Positions 41,864 to 51,261 of a stretch of DNA of 64,000 nt are shown here, one piece after another. The translations under genes were made by a program, and so were the position numbers. This DNA comes from an uncultured Prevotellaceae bacterium. GTDB taxonomy: Bacteria > Bacteroidota > Bacteroidia > Bacteroidales > Bacteroidaceae. Location: positions 1 to 64,000 of the forward strand of contig CACZDV010000006.1 in NCBI GenBank assembly GCA_902780025.1, read 5' to 3'. Below the pieces are notes generated by a model, which was not told the origin of the DNA, ran no database searches, and saw only the letters and a list, made by a program, of their open reading frames with translations. Every line of letters starts with the position of its first letter. Within the stretch, counting starts at the first letter, position 1.

Positions 41864-44506
41864 ATGAAAAAACTATTATCAACTCGACCTTTGCTCGCTT
41901 GCATTGCAAGCACATTATTTTGTTCGTCTGTCTGCCTGACGGCCAGCGCACAATTGTCAACCAATCCCGACAAGTTCCTAGGAAACATCACCACCCGCTA
42001 TTCGATGAATGCCGGGGGCGGTGTCCCAGAGTACTACAAACTATGGAATCAGGTGACGCCTGAAAACGAGTCGAAGTGGAGCTCGGTGGAAGGCAGTCGA
42101 GGTAACTATAGCTGGGGCGGGGCTGACAATGCCTTCAACTATGCCAAGAAGTATGGCTTCACTTACAAATTCCATGCTTTTGTGTGGGGCGCGCAGTATC
42201 CTGGCTGGCTTTCAAGCCTGTCGATTCCCGAGCGCTATACCTCTTACGTGAAATGGTTTGATGCTATCAGAAAAAAGTATAGTCATCTGCCGCTTATTGA
42301 CGTGGTGAATGAGGCTATTGGGATGCACCAAGATGGTAACCCGATGATTAAGGAGTCGTTGGGCGGTGGCGGTAAGACGGGCTACGACTGGCTCATCAAG
42401 GCTTTCGAGATGGCCTACGAGCGCTTCCCTAACTCTATTCTTATCTATAATGACTACAACTCTATTAGATGGGACCTCGACAACTACATCACGCTGGTAC
42501 GGACGCTGCGCGACGCCGGCGCACCCATCGATGCCTACGGCAACCAGTCGCACGACGTCACCGACATCAGCCAGAGCGAACTGAAGAACGCGCTGAAAAA
42601 GCAGCAGGACGCCCTGAAGATGCCGATGTACATCACGGAGCTTGACATCGACATTGCCGACGACAATAAGCAGAAAGCACAGTACCAGAGCATTTTCCCC
42701 TCGATGTGGGAAGCCGAATATTGCGCCGGAGTCACCCTGTGGGGCTACATCCACGGGGCCACTTGGGTAGATAACTCAGGTCTTTACAAGAACGGCAAAG
42801 AACGTCCGGCCATGACCTGGCTGAAGGAGTATATTGCCTCTGACAAGGCCAAGACTGCCAAGAGTCCCTATAAGGACATGAAGAAGCGCGTGGGCGTCTA
42901 TATCAGGCCGAAGGACTTCAAGGTAGCCAAGGGTGACGTGCTGCCCATCAAGGTGCGCACCTTCATTACAAATGACTATAAGACTGAGAAGGCAGATATT
43001 GCCATTGACAAAGTGGAACTGTTCGACGGGAATACCCTGATTGCCACGATGACCGAAGAACCGTACATTACCAACTATCAGTTGCCTTCGTCCGCTACAG
43101 GTACCCGCACGCTGAAGGCCATCGTCTATACGAACGACGGCAACAAGTATGAGCGTTATGGTCGTGTTGCCGTACAAAGCGGCACCACCAAGCGCGAACC
43201 TTATAATGGGACACCCATCGAACTGCCCGGCACCATCAATACCGGCGAATACGACAAGGGCTTGTCGGGCGTGACCTATAACAATGGCGTAGGACGGAAT
43301 GCCACTACCGCCACCAAGGCCGACGGCTGGATGGAATATACCGTTGACGTGAAGGAAACGGGCATCTACACCTTCGATGCCGAGGTGGCTGCATCAAGGG
43401 ATGGTGGCGTGTTCCATATCTCGGAATACGGATTCGACGATCTGACCTACTATTCCGACTTTATCTTGGTGCCATCTACGGGAAGCACCACCAACTTCAA
43501 ACCCTTACACGGCGTCCTGACAAAGGAACTGACAGCAGGCCGCCACACGCTCTGCCTCAATACCGACAAGGGCGGGTTCTACATCAAGAGCATCAGCTTC
43601 AGCCCCTTAAACGAGGATAAGACGATGACCAGTACGGTAAAGAGAAGTGCCACAACCGTAACTGCAGGCGATAAGACAACCATATCCGTTACGGCGGCAT
43701 CGAAGACGAGCATGGTGGCCAGCGTCAAGGTCTATGACAACAATCTGCTGATAGGCACGCTGACCGAGGCTCCCTACGAACTGGAGTTCGAACCCATAAC
43801 CCCAGGCAAGCATAGCATTACAGCCATTGTTACTGATACTGACGGCAAGTCGAAGACTTCGACGGCGGTCACACTTACCGTCAACCCCAAGCGCGAGCCC
43901 TACACCAGCGTCATCGCTATTCCCGGAACCATCCAGGCTGAGAACTACGACAAGGGCGGCGAAGGCTACTCTTATCACGACACCAAGCCCGAGAACGAGG
44001 GTGATGCCAGCTTCCGTACCGACGATGGAGTGGACATCGTCAAGGGTAATGGCGGCAAGGCTGTCGGCTATACCGCTGTTGACGAATGGCTGGAGTATAC
44101 CGTCAACGTCACTCAGGCCGGCAAGTACACCTGCGAGGCCGTCGTCTCGGCAGGCGGTACAGGATCCAAGTTCACCGTGCAGCGCGTTAAGGGTAATTCG
44201 AAGACTAATCTCTGTACCATCGACGTGCCGCAGACGGGCAACAATGACTGGGGTACCTATAAGACTGTGACGAAAGACATCTCAACAAGTCTTTCGGCTG
44301 GTGAGCAAGTATTCCGTATCACTATCACGGGAGCCAACTGTAACATCGATAAGCTTGTCTTCAAGCTGACTCAGGATACTGGTATCAACGATGTTGACAA
44401 CGATGCTGAACAAACAGGCATAGACTACAACCTCTCAGGCCAGGAAGTGGATGCCGGCTACCGAGGCATCATTATCAGAAACGGCCGGAAGATATTGAAG
44501 AAATAA
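41864..44506 (+). CDS. GH10 endo-1,4-beta-xylanase with Ig-like and CBM6-like modules
   Basis: An 880-residue secreted enzyme. After the signal peptide, the GH10 barrel (about 30-325) contains the acid/base Glu in VVNEAIG and the nucleophile Glu in ITELDIDI. Then follow an Ig-like domain (about 340-440), a CBM6-like module (about 445-585), a second Ig-like domain (about 590-680) and a second CBM6-like module (IQAENYDKGGEGYSY..., about 690-850). The tail (GIIIRNGRKILKK) resembles the C terminus of the GH5 at 62146 and may direct secretion. It depolymerises xylan outside the cell. Confidence 0.92.
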   Translation: MKKLLSTRPLLACIASTLFCSSVCLTASAQLSTNPDKFLGNITTRYSMNAGGGVPEYYKLWNQVTPENESKWSSVEGSRGNYSWGGADNAFNYAKKYGFTYKFHAFVWGAQYPGWLSSLSIPERYTSYVKWFDAIRKKYSHLPLIDVVNEAIGMHQDGNPMIKESLGGGGKTGYDWLIKAFEMAYERFPNSILIYNDYNSIRWDLDNYITLVRTLRDAGAPIDAYGNQSHDVTDISQSELKNALKKQQDALKMPMYITELDIDIADDNKQKAQYQSIFPSMWEAEYCAGVTLWGYIHGATWVDNSGLYKNGKERPAMTWLKEYIASDKAKTAKSPYKDMKKRVGVYIRPKDFKVAKGDVLPIKVRTFITNDYKTEKADIAIDKVELFDGNTLIATMTEEPYITNYQLPSSATGTRTLKAIVYTNDGNKYERYGRVAVQSGTTKREPYNGTPIELPGTINTGEYDKGLSGVTYNNGVGRNATTATKADGWMEYTVDVKETGIYTFDAEVAASRDGGVFHISEYGFDDLTYYSDFILVPSTGSTTNFKPLHGVLTKELTAGRHTLCLNTDKGGFYIKSISFSPLNEDKTMTSTVKRSATTVTAGDKTTISVTAASKTSMVASVKVYDNNLLIGTLTEAPYELEFEPITPGKHSITAIVTDTDGKSKTSTAVTLTVNPKREPYTSVIAIPGTIQAENYDKGGEGYSYHDTKPENEGDASFRTDDGVDIVKGNGGKAVGYTAVDEWLEYTVNVTQAGKYTCEAVVSAGGTGSKFTVQRVKGNSKTNLCTIDVPQTGNNDWGTYKTVTKDISTSLSAGEQVFRITITGANCNIDKLVFKLTQDTGINDVDNDAEQTGIDYNLSGQEVDAGYRGIIIRNGRKILKK

Positions 44507-44518
44507 TTAAAGATTAAG

Positions 44519-44550
44519 GAAAAGGAGGTTAACAGCCTCCTTTTCTTTTT
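44519..44550 (+). terminator. Terminator after xylanase
   Basis: AAAGGAGG pairs with CCTCCTTT around a short loop, followed by TTCTTTTTAT. Confidence 0.75.
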
Positions 44551-44612
44551 ATAAAATCGTTAAAGTTTCATATTTTAGTTTGGCACAGGCGACGGGTGTC
44601 AAGAAAAGTTGC

Positions 44613-44620
44613 TATCTTTG
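44613..44620 (+). promoter_or_regulatory. TATCTTTG -7 box for the macroglobulin gene
   Basis: Consensus motif 28 bp before the ATG. Confidence 0.65.
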
Positions 44621-44648
44621 CAGGTAGTGTTTCTTAAAAACAATCAGT

Positions 44649-47600
44649 ATGAAGAGAACGGTATTCACTATTCTGATGACATTAGTTGGTATGACTCTAT
44701 TTGGACAGACGTATTCGTCACTTTGGAAACAGGCGGAAGAGGCAGAGAAGAAAGACCTGCCCCGGACCCAGTACGACGTGCTGATGAAGATTGTCAAAAA
44801 GGCCCAGAAGGAGGGCGAATACGGACAACTGATGGCTGCCGAACTGGCTGGTAGTCGCGTAATGGGTACCATTGCACCCGACTCGCTGCTGCCTGCCGTC
44901 GAACGGATGGAGCAGCGCTATCAGGCGGCTACCGACAAGGCGCTGGCCGCTGTCTATGCTACCGTACTGAAAAGGATATATGCTGACAACAGCCAATTGG
45001 AGAAGAATCCTAAAGACCTGACGGTGACGCTCGACGCGGAGACCTGCCAACGGTTGGCTGCCGTGAAGGCTGCCGACTATAAGCCGTTGGTCACCATAGG
45101 CCGTGACAGTAAGCTGTTCGACGACGACATGCTCAGCGTCGTGGGCTACGAACTGCGCGACTTCCGTCCCCTGCACGACTATTACCAAAAGGCTGGCAAC
45201 CGCGTGGCAACGATGATGATGGCTTTAGAGACAGCCCGTAAGGATAGGGTAGAGGGTGACGTGAAGTACGACGAGGCTCCCTATATTGAAACACTCGACT
45301 CGCTGATTGACCAATATGGCGACCTGCCCGAAGCAGCCGAGATAGCCATCGAGCGCTATGAATATATGGACGAGCATACTGATGCCACCGCCGAACAGAA
45401 GTGGAACTTTACGGAGGAGGCCATCAAGCGGTGGAGCAACTACCGCCGTACCAACGCCCTGCGCAATGCCCAGCTGGATATGACTACCCGTCAGTTCCGG
45501 GCTACGATGGACCCCCGAATAGGACTGCCCGACAAGGCGCAGGAGCTGAAAGTCTGGGATGCGCGGAACATCGACCAGCTGACGATGCGCATCTATCGGG
45601 TGAAGGTCAACGGCACCAACCGGCTGGACCCCAGAACCGAGAAGGATTTCAAGAAGCTGAAGTCGCTGATGACGGAACTGCCCGAGTTGCAGGTAACGCG
45701 CCACTATAGCGGACATCAGGCCTACGATTTGTTCAATGACACGATTGAGGTGCCCGGTCTTCCCGTCGGCGTCTATATGATAGAACTGAGGAGCGGCAAT
45801 CCTGAGACCGAAGTGTCGCGAAGCCTCTACTACGTTAGCAATGTCAGGGTGATGACGATTGCCCTGCCCGACGATAAGCTGCGATACGTGGTGGTCGACG
45901 GTACCGAGGGACAGCCCATCAGCGGAGCCACCATTGAACTGCGAGGCTACGTCAACGGACGCAGCGACCAGTTGATGACCAAGCTGACAACGGACACTCA
46001 GGGTGAGGCCGTTTGGCAGTATGTCGGTCGACGTCCGTCGAGTATCTTTGCCTATACGAAGACTGATGACTTCTGTCCTTATTTCAACAGTTATAACATC
46101 TTCAATTATAGAGACGACGACCGTCGTGTGGAACAAGTGCAGCTGCTCACCGATCGTGCCATCTACCGCCCAGGCCAGACGGTACACGTGGCAGCCATCA
46201 ACTATGAGGTGACCGACGGCTATAAGCATAAGGCTTTGGAGAACAACAGGCTGACCCTGACGCTGCGCGATGCTAACTACAAGGAAGTGGCCAAGCAAAC
46301 GCTGACTACAGATAAATATGGTACGTGCGCGACGGAGTTCACGTTGCCGACAAGCGGACTGACTGGACAGTTCCAGATAGAGTGTCAGAATGGTAATTAC
46401 AATAGTTGCCACTTCCGTGTGGAGGAATACAAGCGGCCGACGTTCGAAGTAGAGTTCGACAAGGTGAAGGAGGACTACAAAGACGGCGACACGATAGAAG
46501 TAAAGGCAACGGCTCGTTCCTATGCCGGAGTGCCCGTTCAGGATGCTGAAGTGCATTATAGGGTGGTGCGCCGCCGTTCGTTCTGGTGGTGGAGCTATTC
46601 GTCCTACTGGAATCGCGGTGCCATAGGCAATTTCTCCAATGACGAGACGGTGGCCGAGGGCGATGCTATTACGGGCAGCGACGGTACCTTTACCGTCAAG
46701 ATGCCGATGGTGCTGCCGAAGACCGACTTCCCGATGTTCTACGACTTCGTCTGCTTGGCTGACGTGACCGATCAGGCTGGTGAGACTCATCAGGGACAGC
46801 TCTCGCTGCCGCTTGGCAACCGCAAGACGGCACTCACTTGCGACCTGCCTGAGCAGATACGTACGGACCAGATGCCAGAAGTAAAATTCCACCTGCGCAA
46901 TGCCGCCGGCAACGACATCGACGACGAAGTACGCTACCGTATCGATAGCGGCAAATGGCAGACGCAGAAGACGAACACCGCTTTCCAGCTGCCCAAGCTG
47001 AAGAGTGGGGAATACCAGTTGGAGGCTATCTGCAAGGAGGATACCATCAAGGAGAAGTTCATCGTCTTCTCGCTCGACGACAAGCGGCCTGTCACCGAGA
47101 CCGATGACTGGTTCTATCAGTCGGACAACGCTAACTTCCCTAACGATGGCAGTCCTGTTACCATTCAGGTGGGCTCATCGGCTAAAGACGTCCACCTTGT
47201 CTATAGCATTATCAGCGGTGACCGCATTATCGAGAGCGGTTCCGTAGAACGTTCCAATGAACTGCTGAACCGTAAGTTTACCTACAAGGAGGAATACGGC
47301 GACGGCCTGCTGCTGAACTTTGCCTGGATGAAGCAGGGCCGCTGTTACACCCACTCAACGTATATAGAGCGCCCGCTGCCCGACAAGCAGCTGAAACTGC
47401 AGTGGCAGACTTTCCGTGACCGGCTGACACCCGGACAGCAGGAAGAGTGGACGCTAACCGTCAAGAAGCCTGACGGTACTCCTGCTGATGCCCAGCTGAT
47501 GGCTACGCTCTACGACAAGAGTCTTGACCAGATAACCCGTCATACTTGGTGGTTTAGGCCTTGGCAGCATCTGCCGCGTCCCAATACCGAGTGGCGGTAT

Positions 47601-50210
47601 GGCTCGAGGGGTACCCTGAGTTTCAACGGCTCGCTCTATCAGACACGATTGGCTGCTCCTTCGCTTGAGTTCAGCACGTTCGACTCGTCGCTCTTCCCGC
47701 AACCTTGGATGAGCAATCGGGGAATACGTCTCGGAAGAGCCAGGGGGTTGGCCAAAGCAATGGCGGCTCCCGGAGTTGTGTTGGAGGAGGTCGCAGTGGC
47801 ATCTCAAACAGCAGACGTGAAAGAGTTTACGGGTCTGGCTATGACATCTGTTGATGAAGCATTGCAAGGTCGGATAGCCGGGCTCGACATTGTCGAGAAA
47901 GCCGGTGACCTGGGTAGTGGGTTATCGAAGCAACTGGGGGATACCGGCGAAGAGGAGGTGCCCGAGGTGACGTTGCGTGAGAACCTGCAGGAGACGGCTT
48001 TCTTCTATCCGCAGTTAGCAACTGATGCCAACGGACTGGTAACGCTAAAGTTCACGCTGCCTGAGAGTCTGACCACGTGGCGCTTCTTAGGACTGGCCCA
48101 TACAACCGACCTCTGCTACGGCAACCTTGAGGGCGAGGCTGTGGCCAAGAAAGACCTGATGGTGCAGCCCAATATGCCGCGCTTCTTGCGTGAAGGTGAC
48201 AAGGCCACTATCTCGGCCCGCGTCATCAATACCAGCGAGGGCGAACTTAGCGGTACGGCTTACCTGACGCTTACGGATCCTGAGACGGAAAAGACCGTCT
48301 ATACGCAGAAAGCACCGTTCACGGTGAATGCTGGCGAGACGACCAGCGTACAATTCACAATTGACAATTCACAATTGACAATTCACAATTCCTTGCTTGT
48401 TGCGAAGGTGATGGCTACAACCGAGCGGTTCAGCGATGGTGAGCAGCACTACCTGCCCATCCTGCCTAACCGCGAACGGGTCACCGTCACCTATCCGTTC
48501 TCTCAGAACGAACCAGGCACGAAGACCATTGACCTGACACAGCTGGTACCCACAAACGTGAAGGACGCCAAACTGACCTTTGAATATACCAACAATCCCG
48601 CTTGGCTGATGATTCAGGCATTGCCCACCATCGGCCATCCCGACGACGACTGTGCCATCTGCCAAGGAGCATCGCTCTATGCCAACAGCATCGGTAAGTA
48701 CATTGTCGACCAAGTACCGCAAGCCAAGACGGTGTTCGAGCAGTGGAAGAAGGAACAGGGAAGCGAAACTTCCCTGCACAGCCAGCTGGAGAAGAATCAG
48801 GAACTGAAGGACCTCTTGCTTAATGAGACGCCGTGGGTAGCTGATGCCGACCGTGAGACGGAACAGCGCCAGCGCCTGGCAGACTTCTTTGACTTGAACC
48901 TGATGCAGCAGCGTCTGCAGTCGGCCCTCGACAAACTCGGAAAACTGCAACGCGGCGACGGTTCGTGGAGCTGGTGGCCCGACATGCCAGGCTCTACCTA
49001 CATGACTATTTCCGTGGCTGAGATGATGGTACGCCAGAATACGATGATGGGTGAGCAGGCTGAGACTAAGCAGATGCTCAAGGGTGCCATGAAGTTCCTC
49101 GGCAAGGAGATGGTGGAATTGGTGAAGGAGATGAAGAAGCGGGAGAAGAAGGGCTACAAGCAGACCTTCCCCAGCTTTACTGCCCTGCAGTGGCTCTATA
49201 TCTGTAAGCTCGATGGCCGCGAACTGCCTGCTAACGTTAAGGAGGCCAACGACTACCTCATCAAGCTGCTGAAGAAGGAGACCAAGAACCAGACCATCTA
49301 CGAGAAGGCGATGTCGGCCATCATCCTCGACTCCCCGACGTATATCAAGAGCCTGAAAGAGTACACCGTCTACAAGGAGGAGATGGGCCGCTACTACGAT
49401 ACGCCGCGTGCCGGTTATTCGTGGCGCGACTACCGTATTCCGACGCAGGTGGCAGCCATCGAGGCTATCCAGCGACTGACCCCCGACGACCAGCAGACCC
49501 TCGACGAGATGCGCCGCTGGCTGTTGCAGGAGAAACGCACTCAGGCTTGGGACACACCGATTAATAGCATTGATGCCGTTTACGCGTTCCTTATTGAGAA
49601 AGGTGTTGTGAATAGCGATAAGTTGATTACTGCGGTTCCGACATCCTTGAAGCTCGACGGACAGCCCATTGAAACGCCGAAGGCTACCGCCGGTATCGGC
49701 TATGTGAAGACCGCCCAGTCCTATGGAGGTGAGAAGACCTTCACCGCCGAGAAAACCAGCAAAGGCACTTCGTGGGGTGCCGTCTACGCCCAGTTCAAAC
49801 AGCAGACGAGTGATATCAAGGATCATGCCAGCGGTGTCAGCGTGAAGCGCGAAGTACTTGGTGCGGATAACGCAAAGGTTGGCGACCGCGTAAAAGTCCG
49901 TCTGACCATTCAGAGCGAGCGCGACCTCGACTTCGTGCAGATTCAGGACAAGCGGGCTGCCTGTATGGAACCTGTCAAGCAACTCAGCGGCTACGACTGG
50001 CATTTAGGTTGCTACGTGTCGCCTCGTGATAACGTGACGAACTATTACTTCGACCGTCTGCCAAAGGGCAAGCATGTGGTCGAGACTGAATACTTTATTG
50101 ACCGTGCCGGACAGTACGAGACGGGCACCTGCACCATCCAGTGTGCTTATGCCTCGGAGTATCGCGGCACCACTCACTCACAAACCATCAAAGTAAGCAA
50201 TGAAAAGTAA
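44649..50210 (+). CDS. Alpha-2-macroglobulin-like protein with an embedded SusC-plug-like motif
   Basis: An 1853-residue exported protein with a signal peptide. An N-terminal helical region (to about 240) precedes macroglobulin domains with the MG2 signature TDRAIYRPGQTVHVA (about 499) and the A2M segment ETAFFYPQLATDANG (about 1115). There is no thioester CGEQ-type site; the matching place reads DDDCAICQGA. Residues about 1050-1091 contain LEEVAVASQ and SVDEALQGRIAGLDI...GDLGSG, strongly like the TonB plug of SusC receptors. At about 1235-1248 a 7-bp DNA array encodes an in-frame insert. Role is unknown: protease trapping or surface assembly. DUF1573 overlaps its 3' end. Confidence 0.88.
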   Translation: MKRTVFTILMTLVGMTLFGQTYSSLWKQAEEAEKKDLPRTQYDVLMKIVKKAQKEGEYGQLMAAELAGSRVMGTIAPDSLLPAVERMEQRYQAATDKALAAVYATVLKRIYADNSQLEKNPKDLTVTLDAETCQRLAAVKAADYKPLVTIGRDSKLFDDDMLSVVGYELRDFRPLHDYYQKAGNRVATMMMALETARKDRVEGDVKYDEAPYIETLDSLIDQYGDLPEAAEIAIERYEYMDEHTDATAEQKWNFTEEAIKRWSNYRRTNALRNAQLDMTTRQFRATMDPRIGLPDKAQELKVWDARNIDQLTMRIYRVKVNGTNRLDPRTEKDFKKLKSLMTELPELQVTRHYSGHQAYDLFNDTIEVPGLPVGVYMIELRSGNPETEVSRSLYYVSNVRVMTIALPDDKLRYVVVDGTEGQPISGATIELRGYVNGRSDQLMTKLTTDTQGEAVWQYVGRRPSSIFAYTKTDDFCPYFNSYNIFNYRDDDRRVEQVQLLTDRAIYRPGQTVHVAAINYEVTDGYKHKALENNRLTLTLRDANYKEVAKQTLTTDKYGTCATEFTLPTSGLTGQFQIECQNGNYNSCHFRVEEYKRPTFEVEFDKVKEDYKDGDTIEVKATARSYAGVPVQDAEVHYRVVRRRSFWWWSYSSYWNRGAIGNFSNDETVAEGDAITGSDGTFTVKMPMVLPKTDFPMFYDFVCLADVTDQAGETHQGQLSLPLGNRKTALTCDLPEQIRTDQMPEVKFHLRNAAGNDIDDEVRYRIDSGKWQTQKTNTAFQLPKLKSGEYQLEAICKEDTIKEKFIVFSLDDKRPVTETDDWFYQSDNANFPNDGSPVTIQVGSSAKDVHLVYSIISGDRIIESGSVERSNELLNRKFTYKEEYGDGLLLNFAWMKQGRCYTHSTYIERPLPDKQLKLQWQTFRDRLTPGQQEEWTLTVKKPDGTPADAQLMATLYDKSLDQITRHTWWFRPWQHLPRPNTEWRYGSRGTLSFNGSLYQTRLAAPSLEFSTFDSSLFPQPWMSNRGIRLGRARGLAKAMAAPGVVLEEVAVASQTADVKEFTGLAMTSVDEALQGRIAGLDIVEKAGDLGSGLSKQLGDTGEEEVPEVTLRENLQETAFFYPQLATDANGLVTLKFTLPESLTTWRFLGLAHTTDLCYGNLEGEAVAKKDLMVQPNMPRFLREGDKATISARVINTSEGELSGTAYLTLTDPETEKTVYTQKAPFTVNAGETTSVQFTIDNSQLTIHNSLLVAKVMATTERFSDGEQHYLPILPNRERVTVTYPFSQNEPGTKTIDLTQLVPTNVKDAKLTFEYTNNPAWLMIQALPTIGHPDDDCAICQGASLYANSIGKYIVDQVPQAKTVFEQWKKEQGSETSLHSQLEKNQELKDLLLNETPWVADADRETEQRQRLADFFDLNLMQQRLQSALDKLGKLQRGDGSWSWWPDMPGSTYMTISVAEMMVRQNTMMGEQAETKQMLKGAMKFLGKEMVELVKEMKKREKKGYKQTFPSFTALQWLYICKLDGRELPANVKEANDYLIKLLKKETKNQTIYEKAMSAIILDSPTYIKSLKEYTVYKEEMGRYYDTPRAGYSWRDYRIPTQVAAIEAIQRLTPDDQQTLDEMRRWLLQEKRTQAWDTPINSIDAVYAFLIEKGVVNSDKLITAVPTSLKLDGQPIETPKATAGIGYVKTAQSYGGEKTFTAEKTSKGTSWGAVYAQFKQQTSDIKDHASGVSVKREVLGADNAKVGDRVKVRLTIQSERDLDFVQIQDKRAACMEPVKQLSGYDWHLGCYVSPRDNVTNYYFDRLPKGKHVVETEYFIDRAGQYETGTCTIQCAYASEYRGTTHSQTIKVSNEK
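48350..48391. repeat. 7-bp tandem array inside the macroglobulin gene
   Basis: Six heptamers alternate ACAATTC and ACAATTG over 42 bp, exactly 14 codons. The encoded segment TIDNSQLTIHNS sits between beta strands. The unit is related to the intergenic array at 3021-3048. Confidence 0.9.
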
Positions 50211-51249
50211 ACTGGCCATAACGGCACTTCTGGCACTTGCGGCTACGGCTGCACAGGCCCAGAAACTGTCTATCACAAAAAAGACCATCGACATTGGCCG
50301 TACGGGGTATGAAGTACCTGTGACGGCTACCTTCGAGATGCGAAACAAAGGATTGCGCAAACTTGTTATTCAGGACGTGCAGCCCGACTGTAATTGCACG
50401 AAGGTGGAATACCCGAAGAGCGAGATTGGCATTGGCGACAAGTTCACCATCCGCATGACCTACGATGCTCGTATGTTGGGACACTTCAATAAACAGGCAG
50501 CGATTATATCGAACGGTTCGAAGGAGCCTGTCTATATCACGATGACGGGTGTGGTGCTGGCTGACCTCATGGACTATAGCGGGTCTTATCCCTATGATTT
50601 CGGCGGTCTGCTGAGCGATGCCAACGAACTGGAGTTCGACAATGTGAAGAAAGGTGACCAACTCACCTGTGAGATGCGTATTATGAACAACAGTTCGTCC
50701 GTCATGCAGCCCAACGTGCTGCACCTGCCGCCTTATCTCTCGGCAACGGCATTCCCTGAATTGTTGAATCCCGGTCGCAGCGGTAAAATAGTCTTCACGC
50801 TGAACTCAGAGAAAATACGCGACTACGGTCTGACACAGACCTCCGTCTTCTTGGCTCAGCAGTTGGGGCAGAAGGTGAAGAGCGACATTGAGGTTGGCGT
50901 GTCGGCCGTCCTATTGCCACCTGTCAAGCAGATGGAGAACGCTCCGCAGCTGGTGTTGTCGGATACGGCATTGGTACTCGACTTCGGCGGCCGTTCCAAG
51001 AAATCGGGTGATATCGAACTGACCAACATCGGTCATTCGCGTCTCGACATCACGTCACTTCAGATGTTCACCCGTGGACTGAAGGTGACGCTTGGTAAGA
51101 GCCGACTGATGCCCGGTGAGTCGACGAAGTTGAAGATTACCGGTGTGGCTGCTGACCTGAAGAAGGCCCGCACTGCTCCGCGTGTACTCATGATAACCAA
51201 CGACCCGAAATTATCGAAGGTGGTCATCACCATCAACAGTATCCTCTAA
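50200..51249 (+). CDS. DUF1573 domain exported protein
   Basis: A 349-residue protein with a signal peptide (ALAATAAQAQ). The first domain matches DUF1573: TATFEMRNKGLRKLVIQDVQPDCNCTKVEYPK, with the CxC motif. Ig-like strands follow. Family members are exported proteins of unknown function. The ATG overlaps the macroglobulin stop by 11 bp, suggesting the two proteins function together. Confidence 0.85.
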   Translation: MKSKLAITALLALAATAAQAQKLSITKKTIDIGRTGYEVPVTATFEMRNKGLRKLVIQDVQPDCNCTKVEYPKSEIGIGDKFTIRMTYDARMLGHFNKQAAIISNGSKEPVYITMTGVVLADLMDYSGSYPYDFGGLLSDANELEFDNVKKGDQLTCEMRIMNNSSSVMQPNVLHLPPYLSATAFPELLNPGRSGKIVFTLNSEKIRDYGLTQTSVFLAQQLGQKVKSDIEVGVSAVLLPPVKQMENAPQLVLSDTALVLDFGGRSKKSGDIELTNIGHSRLDITSLQMFTRGLKVTLGKSRLMPGESTKLKITGVAADLKKARTAPRVLMITNDPKLSKVVITINSIL

Positions 51250-51261
51250 CTCCCCATCATA

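Noticed and set aside
45225..46892. 555-codon minus-strand frame opposite the macroglobulin
   Set aside because: Shadow frame; the plus strand encodes recognisable macroglobulin motifs throughout the interval.
48369..50003. 544-codon minus-strand frame opposite the macroglobulin 3' half
   Set aside because: Shadow frame with Leu/His/Val-rich mirrored composition and no recognisable domain.
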